Below are positions 1 to 6,620 of a stretch of 8,054 nt of DNA, one piece after another (position 1 is the first letter of the stretch; each line of letters begins with the position of its first letter). Under the pieces are notes generated by a model. The model did no database searches and was not told the DNA's origin. It was given only the letters and a program-made list of their open reading frames with translations. Source of the stretch: an uncultured Verrucomicrobiota bacterium (GTDB taxonomy: Bacteria > Verrucomicrobiota > Verrucomicrobiia > Opitutales > Opitutaceae); NCBI GenBank assembly GCA_903919625.1, contig CAIXIZ010000357.1, forward strand, positions 1 to 8,054, in the 5' to 3' direction. Position numbers and translations under genes: made by a program.

Positions 1-2099
1 ACCTCGACGAAGCCCGCCAGCGCGTCGACAATCTCCAGCCCGGCGAACAGACCCAGCAGACCCGCCAGCAGCTCGACCAGGCCCGGCAGGACATGAACCG
101 GACCAGCGAACAGCTGGCCCAAGGCAACGTCCAGCAGGCGCTCGCCGCCGGCACCCGGACGCGCGAACAGCTCGACCAGACCCGCCAGCAGCTCCAAAAC
201 CAGTCTTCCAGCCAGTTTGCCGAACAGATGCGCACCGCCCGCCAGCAGGCCCGCGATCTTTCCACCCAGCAGCAGCAGATCGAGCAGCAAATCACCCAGG
301 CCGGGAAGACCGGCGCGAACCAGCTGGATGACTCCGCCCAGCGGCAGGCGCTCGGGCAAAACCTCGACCGGCAGCGCACCAACCTCGACACCCTCATCAA
401 CAATCTCCGCGAGGTCACCGACGCCAGCGAGGCCACCGAGCCCACGCTGCACAACCAGCTTTACGACCTGCTCCGCCAGCAGGCGCAGACCCAGACTGAC
501 ACCTCCAACCGCCTGCAGGCCGGAGCCGAACTGATCCGGCGCGGTTTCGTCGACCAATCTCGTGATGCCCAGGCCGGGGTGGCGCAAAATCTCGACCAGC
601 TCCGCCAGGGAGTCGAACGCGCGGCCGATTCTGTGCTCGGTGACGAGACCCAAACCTTGCAATTTGCCCAAAGCGAACTCAGCGACCTCGCCCGGCAGCT
701 CCAGCAGGACCGCCAGAACGCACGCAATCCGGCTCAGGCCGCACAAAACAGCCAGACAACCGGCCAGCAGCGCGGCCAGGGTGCCGGCCAGTCGCAGCTC
801 GCCCAGAGTGGCGGCGAGCAAGGCCAGCCCGGCAGCCCAGGTGCCGCTGGTCAGCCCAATGCTCCCGGCACCCAGTCCGGCCAGCAGGGCGGCACCGGTG
901 GTACCCAGCCGGGTGATGTTGCGCAGAACGGCCAGCCTGGTCAGCCAGGTGCTGGCCAACGCGGCACTGGCTCCCCAACGGGCGGAACCTCGGAAGATTT
1001 TCGCAATCAGGATCAGCCCGGCAATCTGACCCAAAATGGCGGTCAACCCGGAGCAGGCCAGGGCAGAGCGCAGCCTGGCGGTCAGGCGGACGCCACCAGC
1101 AACGAATTCGCCCAAAACGACTCCCAGCCAGGCGGGGCCGGCCAACAGCCCGGACAGCGCGGTGGGACTGGGCCACGCAGTGGACAAGGTCAGCGTGGAC
1201 AATCCGGTGAGGTTGCCCAGAATGGTGCCGGCCAGCAGCCTGGCGGGCAAGGTCAGGGCCGCCAAGGCGGCGCTGGCCAACGCGGCGGCCAGGGTCAGCC
1301 GGGAGAACTGGCGCAAAATGATGCCCAGCCTGGTGCGGGTCAGGGCGGTCAGCCCGGACAGCCCGGTGGCCAAGGTCAACGCGGCGGCCAAGGTGGCCAG
1401 CGTGGTGGTCAGGGAGGCCAAGGCGGCGGCCAGCCAGGCGATTTGGCGCAAAATGATCAGAACCCAGATGCACAAAATCCTGGTCAGGGGGGTGGCCAGC
1501 AACCAGGTCAGCCCGGTCAACGGGGTGGTCAAGGCGGCCAGGGCGGGCCGCAGCTCGCCCAGAACAACGGCCAACCCGGCCAGGGTGGCGGGCAAGGCAA
1601 CGGCCAGCGCAATCAAAATGTCGGTCCTCGTGCCGGCGGTGGCGGCGGCGGCGGACTCAACAACGGCAACAACAATTTTGCCGGAGGCAATGCCAACGCC
1701 GGCGTGCTCGACGACATCAACCGGCTGGCGCAAGACCTGGGCAACGCAGGTCCGAACAATGGCCCGATCACTGGTGCAGATTACGCCCAATGGGCTGACC
1801 GCCTTCGGACGGTTGAGCAGCTGATCGATGACCCCAATCTCCGCCAGCAGGTCGCCAACGCCCGCGGCCAGGCCGATGACCTGCGTCGCGCCTACCAGCG
1901 CAACAGCAATCCGCCCCAATGGGGTGACGTGCAGAACAACGTCCTCACCCCGCTCAACGCCGTCCGCGCCGAACTGGCCAAGGAGCTCGCCCGTCTGACG
2001 CAACCCGATGTGCTGCAGCCGGCCGACCGCGACCCGGTGCCGGCGAAATTTGCCAATTCCGTAAGCAGTTACTTTGAGGCGCTTGGCGCCGGCAAGTGA
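1..2099 (+). CDS. DUF4175-like coiled-coil protein with Gln/Gly-rich repeat region, 5' partial
   Basis: The frame is open from the left edge (first whole codon at base 3), so the true start lies upstream; the ATG at 93 is internal. Counting from that ATG: residues 1-215 are Gln/Arg/Leu-rich helical, coiled-coil-like sequence with repeated R-Q-Q-L patterns. A stretch around 141-203, including AADSVLGDE, resembles the conserved part of large DUF4175-type proteins of Planctomycetes and Verrucomicrobia. Residues 216-535 are low-complexity Gln/Gly/Pro with a recurring LAQN motif and a seven-Gly run near 514. Residues 536-668 form a folded, conserved-looking C-terminal domain with a DRDPVPAKFANSVSSYFEAL tail typical of the family. 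No cysteine occurs in the visible part. The next gene starts 16 bases after the stop, so they are probably co-transcribed. Family members usually have N-terminal membrane helices, which would lie outside the window. The molecular function is unknown. The coding call is firm; the family name is a recollection of sequence style. Confidence 0.85.
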   Translation, partial: LDEARQRVDNLQPGEQTQQTRQQLDQARQDMNRTSEQLAQGNVQQALAAGTRTREQLDQTRQQLQNQSSSQFAEQMRTARQQARDLSTQQQQIEQQITQAGKTGANQLDDSAQRQALGQNLDRQRTNLDTLINNLREVTDASEATEPTLHNQLYDLLRQQAQTQTDTSNRLQAGAELIRRGFVDQSRDAQAGVAQNLDQLRQGVERAADSVLGDETQTLQFAQSELSDLARQLQQDRQNARNPAQAAQNSQTTGQQRGQGAGQSQLAQSGGEQGQPGSPGAAGQPNAPGTQSGQQGGTGGTQPGDVAQNGQPGQPGAGQRGTGSPTGGTSEDFRNQDQPGNLTQNGGQPGAGQGRAQPGGQADATSNEFAQNDSQPGGAGQQPGQRGGTGPRSGQGQRGQSGEVAQNGAGQQPGGQGQGRQGGAGQRGGQGQPGELAQNDAQPGAGQGGQPGQPGGQGQRGGQGGQRGGQGGQGGGQPGDLAQNDQNPDAQNPGQGGGQQPGQPGQRGGQGGQGGPQLAQNNGQPGQGGGQGNGQRNQNVGPRAGGGGGGGLNNGNNNFAGGNANAGVLDDINRLAQDLGNAGPNNGPITGADYAQWADRLRTVEQLIDDPNLRQQVANARGQADDLRRAYQRNSNPPQWGDVQNNVLTPLNAVRAELAKELARLTQPDVLQPADRDPVPAKFANSVSSYFEALGAGK
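798..1568 (+). repeat. In-frame Gln/Gly-rich degenerate repeat array with LAQN punctuation
   Basis: Within the first gene, eight copies of a short motif (hydrophobic residue, Ala or Thr, Gln, Asn or Ser, then Asp, Gly or Asn) recur at intervals of 27 to 45 residues. The alanine/threonine of each copy is at residues 237, 277, 313, 340, 375, 407, 452 and 489, counted from the ATG at 93. Between copies lie Gly-Gln-Pro-rich spacers such as GGQGGQRGGQGGQGGG. At the DNA level the units are variants of GGCCAG / GGTCAG / GGCCAA, so the region is likely to expand and contract. The spacers look disordered. A role as a flexible, possibly self-associating linker is inference. Confidence 0.8.
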
Positions 2100-2115
2100 C
2101 CGTCCACTCCGCGTG

Positions 2116-4515
2116 ATGCTTGCCGCCCTCTCCTTTGCCAATGCCGCCTGGTGGTGGCTCGCCCTGGCTGGTGCCGCCGTGCTCGTGCCGCTCGCCTGGC
2201 TCGCCCTGGGCCCCGTCGGCCCCCAACGCGGCGCCCGCGCCTTCGGCCTCGGCCTGCGCGCCCTTGGGATCGGCCTGCTGCTGCTCTGCCTGCTCGACCC
2301 GCAATGGATATCATCCCGGCCCAAAAAAGGCGCCAACCTGTTTGCCATCCTCGCCGACAACAGCCAGAGCCTTCAGGTCTCGGACGCGGGAGAAACGGTC
2401 TCGCGCGGCGCGAAGCTCCGGACCGCGCTCACCGAGCCGGGGGCAAAATGGCTTGAGGCCATCGCCGACAATTTTCAGGTGCGCCCCTACATCTTCGACC
2501 GCGACCTCAAACGGGTGCGCGATTTCAGCGAGCTGGATTTCCAGGGCAACAGCACCGGCATCGGCAGCGCCCTCAAAAAACTGCATGACCGGCTCAATGG
2601 CCAGCCGCTCGCCGGCATCCTGCTGTTCACCGATGGCAACGCCACCGATCTGCCCAACGGGCTGGGTGACACCGGCGGGGTGCCCGTTTATCCGGTGCTC
2701 ATCGGCTCCCCGGACGGCCTGCGGGATGTCGGCATCGACCGCGCCGATGTGCGCCTGACCGCGTTCGATGATGCGCCCGTTTCGCTCAATGTCTCTGTCG
2801 CCGGCCAGGGCGCCGCCGGACGGGATCTGCGCGTAAGTGTCCGCCCGCTCGCCACCGCCGGCCCCACCGGGGCCTCGGTGGAAAATCTCCCGCCGGCGCA
2901 GACCGTGCGTCTCACCGGCGACCAGGACATCGCCGAGGTGAAGTTTGACTGGAAACCCGGCGGCAGCGGCGTGCAATTTTTTGAAACCAATGTGAGCGTG
3001 CAGGGCGTGCCGGCGTTCGACGAGGCCACGCAGCTCAACAACCGTCGTGCCGTGCTGGTCGACCGCGGTCGCCCGGCCTATCGCATTCTTTATGTCACCG
3101 GCATGCCGAACTGGGAATTCAAGTTTCTGAACCGCGCCCTCGGCGACGACCCGCAACTCGAGCTGCCGGCGCTCATCCGCGTGGCCAAACGCGAACCCAA
3201 GTTTAACTTCCTCGGCCGGGTCGGGGAAACGACCAACCCGCTCTTCCGCGGCGCAGATAAAGCGTCTGATGACACCCAGCGCTATGACCAGCCGGTTCTC
3301 CGTGTGATCAATGCCAAGGACGAAACCGAACTGGCTGGCGGCTTCCCGCTCAACGCGGCCGAGCTGTTTGCCTACGATGCCGTCATCCTCAGCAAGGTTG
3401 AAGCGGAGTTTTTCACCACCGACCAGCTCGCACTGTTGCGCCGTTTTGTCGCCGAGCGCGGCGGTGGCCTGCTTATGCTTGGCGGCGTGGATTCGCTCGA
3501 AGGCGGCGGGTATGAAAGCACCCCGCTCGCGAACGCACTGCCGGTCTATCTGGACCGCAAAGCTGACGTGACGCCGGAAGGAGAAATCACCTGGCAGCTC
3601 ACCCGCGAAGGCTGGTTGGAACCGTGGGCCCGCGTGCGCACGTTGGAGGCCGACGAAAGAAAACGCCTCGACTCCATGCCCCATTTCCAGGTTGCCAACG
3701 CGCTCAAAAGCATCAAGCCCGGTGCCACCGTCCTCGCCACCGTCGAGGATCAGGCCGGTCACAAATATCCCGCGCTCGTCTCGCAGCATTACGGTGCTGG
3801 CCGGGTTGCCGCTGTGGCGGTGGGTGACCTGTGGCGTTGGGGAATGCGGGGCGAGGCTGAACAGGCCGACCTGGCCCGTTTCTGGCGCCAGCTCGCCCGC
3901 TGGCTCGTGACCGATGTGCCCGCGCCGGTGGAACTGCGGGTTGAACCGGCCCCGGATGAAGCCGGCGGGGTGAAACTCACCGTCACCGCCCACGATTTGG
4001 AATATAAACCGCTCGATCTGGCCACCGCCAGAATCACCGTCAAACGCGTCAGCTCCGACCCGCCGCCCGCGACCCCCGCTGATGCGGCGGCCCCGGCTCC
4101 CGCCTTCACTTCGGTCAAGCTGACCACCGAGCCGGTTCCTGACGCGCCCGGCCAATACGCCGCAACATTCGCGCCGCGCGATGCCGGCGCCTACCTCGCC
4201 AACGTCGAGGTCACCGACCGGAGCGGGAAAATTCTCGGCCATGCCCAGGCCGGCTGGGTCAACGATCCCGCCGGAGACGAATTTCGCTCGCTCGCGCCGA
4301 ACCGCGCCCTGCTGGAGGAGCTGGCCCGTCGCACCGGCGGCGAAGTCATCCCATGGTCCGGTCTCGATTCACTTGCCAAAAAACTCGGCCGCAGCCCCGC
4401 CCCCGTCAGTGAGGAACTGTCCGAACCGCTCTGGCAGCAAAGCTGGGTGTTTCTCGCCGTGCTCGCCTGTTTCCTCTCCGAGTGGGGCTGGCGGCGTTGG
4501 AAAGGTTTGCCATGA
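2116..4515 (+). CDS. VWA-domain / glutamine-amidotransferase-like membrane protein
   Basis: About 799 residues. Two N-terminal membrane helices (about 9-32 and 46-62) flank an Arg-containing loop. A von Willebrand A domain follows with a complete metal site: DNSQS at 81-85, Thr147 in STGIGSAL, and Asp173 in LLFTDGN. Next is a beta-rich stretch, then a class-I glutamine-amidotransferase-like fold: RILYVTGMPNWEFKFLNRAL at 323-342, VAERGGGLLMLGG at 445-457, and a GDLWRWGM block near 570. A final helix (about 774-789) ends in a basic tail. The only two cysteines lie in membrane helices, so the amidotransferase fold cannot use a Cys nucleophile. By the positive-inside rule the large middle part is periplasmic. 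ATG 2116 was chosen because the protein then starts just before the hydrophobic segment; GTG 2113 and TTG 2074 are in-frame alternatives, and no good Shine-Dalgarno is seen. Similar proteins lie near moxR/DUF58 genes. A metal-dependent adhesion or assembly role is inferred. Confidence 0.88.
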   Translation: MLAALSFANAAWWWLALAGAAVLVPLAWLALGPVGPQRGARAFGLGLRALGIGLLLLCLLDPQWISSRPKKGANLFAILADNSQSLQVSDAGETVSRGAKLRTALTEPGAKWLEAIADNFQVRPYIFDRDLKRVRDFSELDFQGNSTGIGSALKKLHDRLNGQPLAGILLFTDGNATDLPNGLGDTGGVPVYPVLIGSPDGLRDVGIDRADVRLTAFDDAPVSLNVSVAGQGAAGRDLRVSVRPLATAGPTGASVENLPPAQTVRLTGDQDIAEVKFDWKPGGSGVQFFETNVSVQGVPAFDEATQLNNRRAVLVDRGRPAYRILYVTGMPNWEFKFLNRALGDDPQLELPALIRVAKREPKFNFLGRVGETTNPLFRGADKASDDTQRYDQPVLRVINAKDETELAGGFPLNAAELFAYDAVILSKVEAEFFTTDQLALLRRFVAERGGGLLMLGGVDSLEGGGYESTPLANALPVYLDRKADVTPEGEITWQLTREGWLEPWARVRTLEADERKRLDSMPHFQVANALKSIKPGATVLATVEDQAGHKYPALVSQHYGAGRVAAVAVGDLWRWGMRGEAEQADLARFWRQLARWLVTDVPAPVELRVEPAPDEAGGVKLTVTAHDLEYKPLDLATARITVKRVSSDPPPATPADAAAPAPAFTSVKLTTEPVPDAPGQYAATFAPRDAGAYLANVEVTDRSGKILGHAQAGWVNDPAGDEFRSLAPNRALLEELARRTGGEVIPWSGLDSLAKKLGRSPAPVSEELSEPLWQQSWVFLAVLACFLSEWGWRRWKGLP
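4499..4515 (+). promoter_or_regulatory. Ribosome binding site and ATGA stop-start overlap
   Basis: GGAAAGG at 4499-4505 sits six bases before the ATG at 4512. The TGA of the upstream VWA gene (4513-4515) overlaps this ATG as ATGA, which indicates translational coupling of the two proteins. This decides the start of the caspase-like gene over an earlier in-frame non-ATG start at 4482, which would place charged residues ahead of the signal peptide. Confidence 0.75.
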
Positions 4516-5522
4516 AAATCGTGCCCCGCTTCTTCCTTGCCGTACTTGTGCTGCTGCTCGCGCGCACCGTCCGCGCGGCCGCGCCCACCGTCGCCCCCAT
4601 CCGGGACGAGGTGCTGGTCATCGTCGGCGCGGCCGGTGAGGACGTCTTCGCGCCCGGTTTCGCCAACGCGGCCAAAAACTGGCAGACGGCCAGCGACCGC
4701 GCCCATGTCACCTGCACCGTCATCGGCCTCGACGAAAAAAAGGATCCGGACGCCGCGCCGACCGACAAAGACCGCGTGCAGGAGTGGTTGCGGCAGCTCA
4801 ACCCCGCCTCCGCGGCTAATGTCTGGATCGCCTACCTCGGCCATGGCACCTTCGACGGCAAAGACGCCCGCTTGAACCTGCGGGGGCCGGACATTCTGCC
4901 CGCCGAGCTGGCCGCCTGGCTCAAGCCGGTCACCCGCCCGGTGATTTTCATCCATGGCGGCTCCTCCAGCTATCCCTTTCTTCCCGCCCTTTCCGCTCCG
5001 AACCGCATCATCATCACCGCCACCCGGGCGGGCCAGGAAGTCAATTATTCCCGCTTCGGGGAGTATTTCGCCGCCGCCCTGGTCAGTGACGACACCGACA
5101 TTGATCAGGACGGGCAAATCTCATTGCTGGAGGCGTTCGTGACCGCTGCGCAAAAGGTGAAGGCATTTTATGACGACAACAACCGGATGATGAGCGAGCA
5201 CGCCTCAATTGACGACCACGGGGACAAGGCTGGCATCACGGCGGATTATTTCAAGGGCACCCGGGTGGTGAAACATCCCCAGAACCGCGGTTTCGTGGAT
5301 GAAAACCGTGCCCGGCTCGTTGCCCTCGCCCCGTCGGACGCCGAACTGGCCATGAGCGCCGACCAGCTCCAGCAGCGGGAAAAGCTGGAACAGCGGCTGG
5401 AAAAGCTCCACGCCGCCAAAGCCACGCTCCCTGAGGCCGCCTACTACGCCCAATTGGAATCCCTCCTCCGCCAGCTCGCCGCCCTCTACGCGCCGGCGGT
5501 CGCTCCGATGGCCTCACCCTGA
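4512..5522 (+). CDS. Secreted caspase/C13-peptidase-like protein lacking the catalytic cysteine
   Basis: 336 residues. A signal peptide is evident (basic MKIVPR, hydrophobic core 7-17, likely cleavage after the RAAA at 21-24). The body has the alternating strand/helix order of the caspase/legumain (C13) fold: strand DEVLVIVGAAG (32-42), strand VWIAYLGHG (104-112) carrying the expected catalytic His111, strand PVIFIHGGSSS (143-153) where the catalytic Cys is expected, and strand RIIITATRAGQE (165-176). The only cysteine in the protein is Cys68, well away from the active site, and Gly150/Ser151 occupy the expected position. Residues 196-207 (DIDQDGQISLLE) match the 12-residue EF-hand calcium loop at positions 1, 3, 5, 6, 8 and 12. 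A helical, charged C-terminal part (281-325) may be a coiled coil. Coupling to the VWA gene suggests that the products work together in the periplasm. It is either a non-proteolytic scaffold or an enzyme with another nucleophile. The fold call is moderate to good; the absence of Cys is read directly. Confidence 0.85.
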   Translation: MKIVPRFFLAVLVLLLARTVRAAAPTVAPIRDEVLVIVGAAGEDVFAPGFANAAKNWQTASDRAHVTCTVIGLDEKKDPDAAPTDKDRVQEWLRQLNPASAANVWIAYLGHGTFDGKDARLNLRGPDILPAELAAWLKPVTRPVIFIHGGSSSYPFLPALSAPNRIIITATRAGQEVNYSRFGEYFAAALVSDDTDIDQDGQISLLEAFVTAAQKVKAFYDDNNRMMSEHASIDDHGDKAGITADYFKGTRVVKHPQNRGFVDENRARLVALAPSDAELAMSADQLQQREKLEQRLEKLHAAKATLPEAAYYAQLESLLRQLAALYAPAVAPMASP

Positions 5523-5558
5523 GCGATAACTCAGCCGGAAGTTTTCAGACGGTACTCA

Positions 5559-5703
5559 CCGCGGATTGCACGGATGAGCACGGATCAATGCTTTGGAGAT
5601 CAACCCTGCGTTCATCCACCCAAACTGATTGATGAATGCGATCGCTGGTTTTGAGCTTTGGGGCGCCGATGGATTTATCCGTTTTTATCCGTGCTATCCG
5701 TGG
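5559..5703. repeat. Imperfect inverted repeat of phased CGGAT/ATCCG units between convergent genes
   Basis: The left arm at 5559-5588 carries CGGAT at 5562, 5571 and 5581. The right arm at 5674-5703 carries ATCCG at 5677, 5687 and 5696. Aligned as inverted repeats without gaps, the arms agree at 24 of 30 positions, and unit spacing (9 then 10 bases) is the same in both. About 85 bases separate the arms, and this interior has no gene-like content. The element fills most of the 200-base gap between the stop of the caspase-like gene and the stop of menB. It resembles the CACGGAT-type dispersed repeats seen in Verrucomicrobia and Planctomycetes. It could be a small non-autonomous mobile element or a bidirectional transcription terminator; no T-tract is attached. 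Confidence 0.75.
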
Positions 5704-5723
5704 TTCAGTTGCATGAGTTTGGC

Positions 5724-6560
5724 TCAGGGCAGCCACGGAAATTTCCGCGCCTTCGGACGGCGTTTCTCCCGCTGGGCCGAGTGGAACTCCTTCGCCTCCT
5801 CGCTTTGATAGTAAAGCAATGTCGCGTTGCCCGCCAGCTCCTGCAGGCCGGACTGGCCGTCCACATCCGCGTTAAAGGCGGACTTAAGGCAGCGTATGGC
5901 CAGCGGGCTGTGGCCCAGAATTTCACGCGCCCATTTCACGCCCACGCTTTCCAAATCCGCCAGGGGGACGACGGCGTTGACCAGGCCCATGTCGACCGCC
6001 TGCTGCGCGCCATATTGCCGGCAGAGAAACCAGATTTCGCGTGCCTTTTTCTGCCCGACCACGCGTGCGAGGTAACTCGCGCCGAATCCGCCATCAAAGC
6101 TGCCCATGCGCGGGCCTACCTGCCCAAATACGGCATTGTCCGCCGCAATCGTGAGATCGCAGACCAGATGCAGCACATGGCCCCCACCGATGGCGTAACC
6201 CGCGACGAGGGCGATGACGACCTTGGGCATCGAGCGGATGAGCTTTTGCAAGTCGAGGACATTGAGGCGCGGCACCCCGTCGCCGCCAACATAGCCGGAT
6301 TTGCCGCGAACCGACTGATCACCGCCGGAGCAGAAGGCATATTTGCCGTCGGTATGCGGCCCGGCGCCGGTGAGTAGCACCACGCCAATGGACTGATCTT
6401 CGCGTGCATCGGTAAACGCGGCAATCATCTGGGTGACCGTCTCCGGACGGAACGCGTTGCGCTTCGCCGGACGGTTGATGGTGATGCGCGCGATCCCGTC
6501 AGCCTTGTGATAGAGGATATCGGAGAATTTCTTGGCGTGTTTCCAGGAAAGCGGTCTCAT
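5724..6560 (-). CDS. menB: 1,4-dihydroxy-2-naphthoyl-CoA synthase
   Basis: This crotonase-family enzyme closes the second ring of the menaquinone nucleus, converting o-succinylbenzoyl-CoA to 1,4-dihydroxy-2-naphthoyl-CoA in the cytoplasm. The 278-residue protein matches the family length and resembles E. coli MenB along its whole length. Visible landmarks are the CSGGDQ oxyanion-hole segment (77-82), Tyr90, GYAIGGGHVLH (121-131), FGQVGPRMGSFDGG (145-158) with Ser154 and Asp156, the KKAREIWFLCRQY block (171-183), and the EKRRP...KFPWLP tail that packs in the active site of a neighbouring subunit. Gly149 stands where the Mycobacterium enzyme has an active-site Asp, which places this protein in the bicarbonate-dependent class. 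The ATG at 6560 gives the natural N-terminus, though no clear Shine-Dalgarno precedes it. It lies 60 bases downstream of fmt on the same strand and is probably co-transcribed with it. It implies menaquinone-based respiration. Confidence 0.96.
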   Translation of the reverse strand: MRPLSWKHAKKFSDILYHKADGIARITINRPAKRNAFRPETVTQMIAAFTDAREDQSIGVVLLTGAGPHTDGKYAFCSGGDQSVRGKSGYVGGDGVPRLNVLDLQKLIRSMPKVVIALVAGYAIGGGHVLHLVCDLTIAADNAVFGQVGPRMGSFDGGFGASYLARVVGQKKAREIWFLCRQYGAQQAVDMGLVNAVVPLADLESVGVKWAREILGHSPLAIRCLKSAFNADVDGQSGLQELAGNATLLYYQSEEAKEFHSAQREKRRPKARKFPWLP

Positions 6561-6571
6561 GACGCGGATGC

Positions 6572-6599
6572 TGCTGGAACAGTGAAATTTTGTCCAGCA
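6572..6599 (-). promoter_or_regulatory. Possible hairpin in the fmt-menB gap
   Basis: TGCTGGA at 6572-6578 pairs with TCCAGCA at 6593-6599. Two further pairs (CA 6580-6581 with TG 6591-6592) form if one A is bulged, leaving a nine-base loop. It lies 12 bases ahead of the menB start codon. It could affect translation or mRNA decay. It has no T-tract, so it does not look like an intrinsic terminator. It may be chance. Confidence 0.3.
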
Positions 6600-6620
6600 A
6601 CGGCTTTGTTGGCCGCCCCA

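Noticed and set aside
679..1473. A 264-codon - strand frame across the Gln/Gly repeat region
   Set aside because: It is the low-complexity shadow of the repeats, rich in His/Arg/Gly without any domain-like pattern.
798..1568. The regular repeats as a possible CRISPR array
   Set aside because: The repeats are degenerate, in frame and protein-coding, with no conserved repeat/spacer alternation and no cas genes.
2074..2115. TTG start at 2074 for the VWA gene, overlapping the previous gene
   Set aside because: There is no ribosome binding site and it adds charged residues before the first membrane helix. ATG 2116 fits better, although the longer form cannot be excluded.
2311..4242. A 643-codon open frame on the - strand, antisense to the VWA gene
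   Set aside because: GC-rich coding DNA keeps the opposite frame free of stops. The translation has no recognisable domain, while the + strand frame shows clear VWA and membrane features.
5638..5645. GCGATCGC octamer, as in cyanobacterial HIP1 repeats
   Set aside because: I noted only this one copy, and the genes do not suggest a cyanobacterium.
5545..5736. A 63-codon - strand frame in the convergent gap
   Set aside because: It consists mostly of the inverted-repeat element translated, and has no credible start signal or family resemblance.
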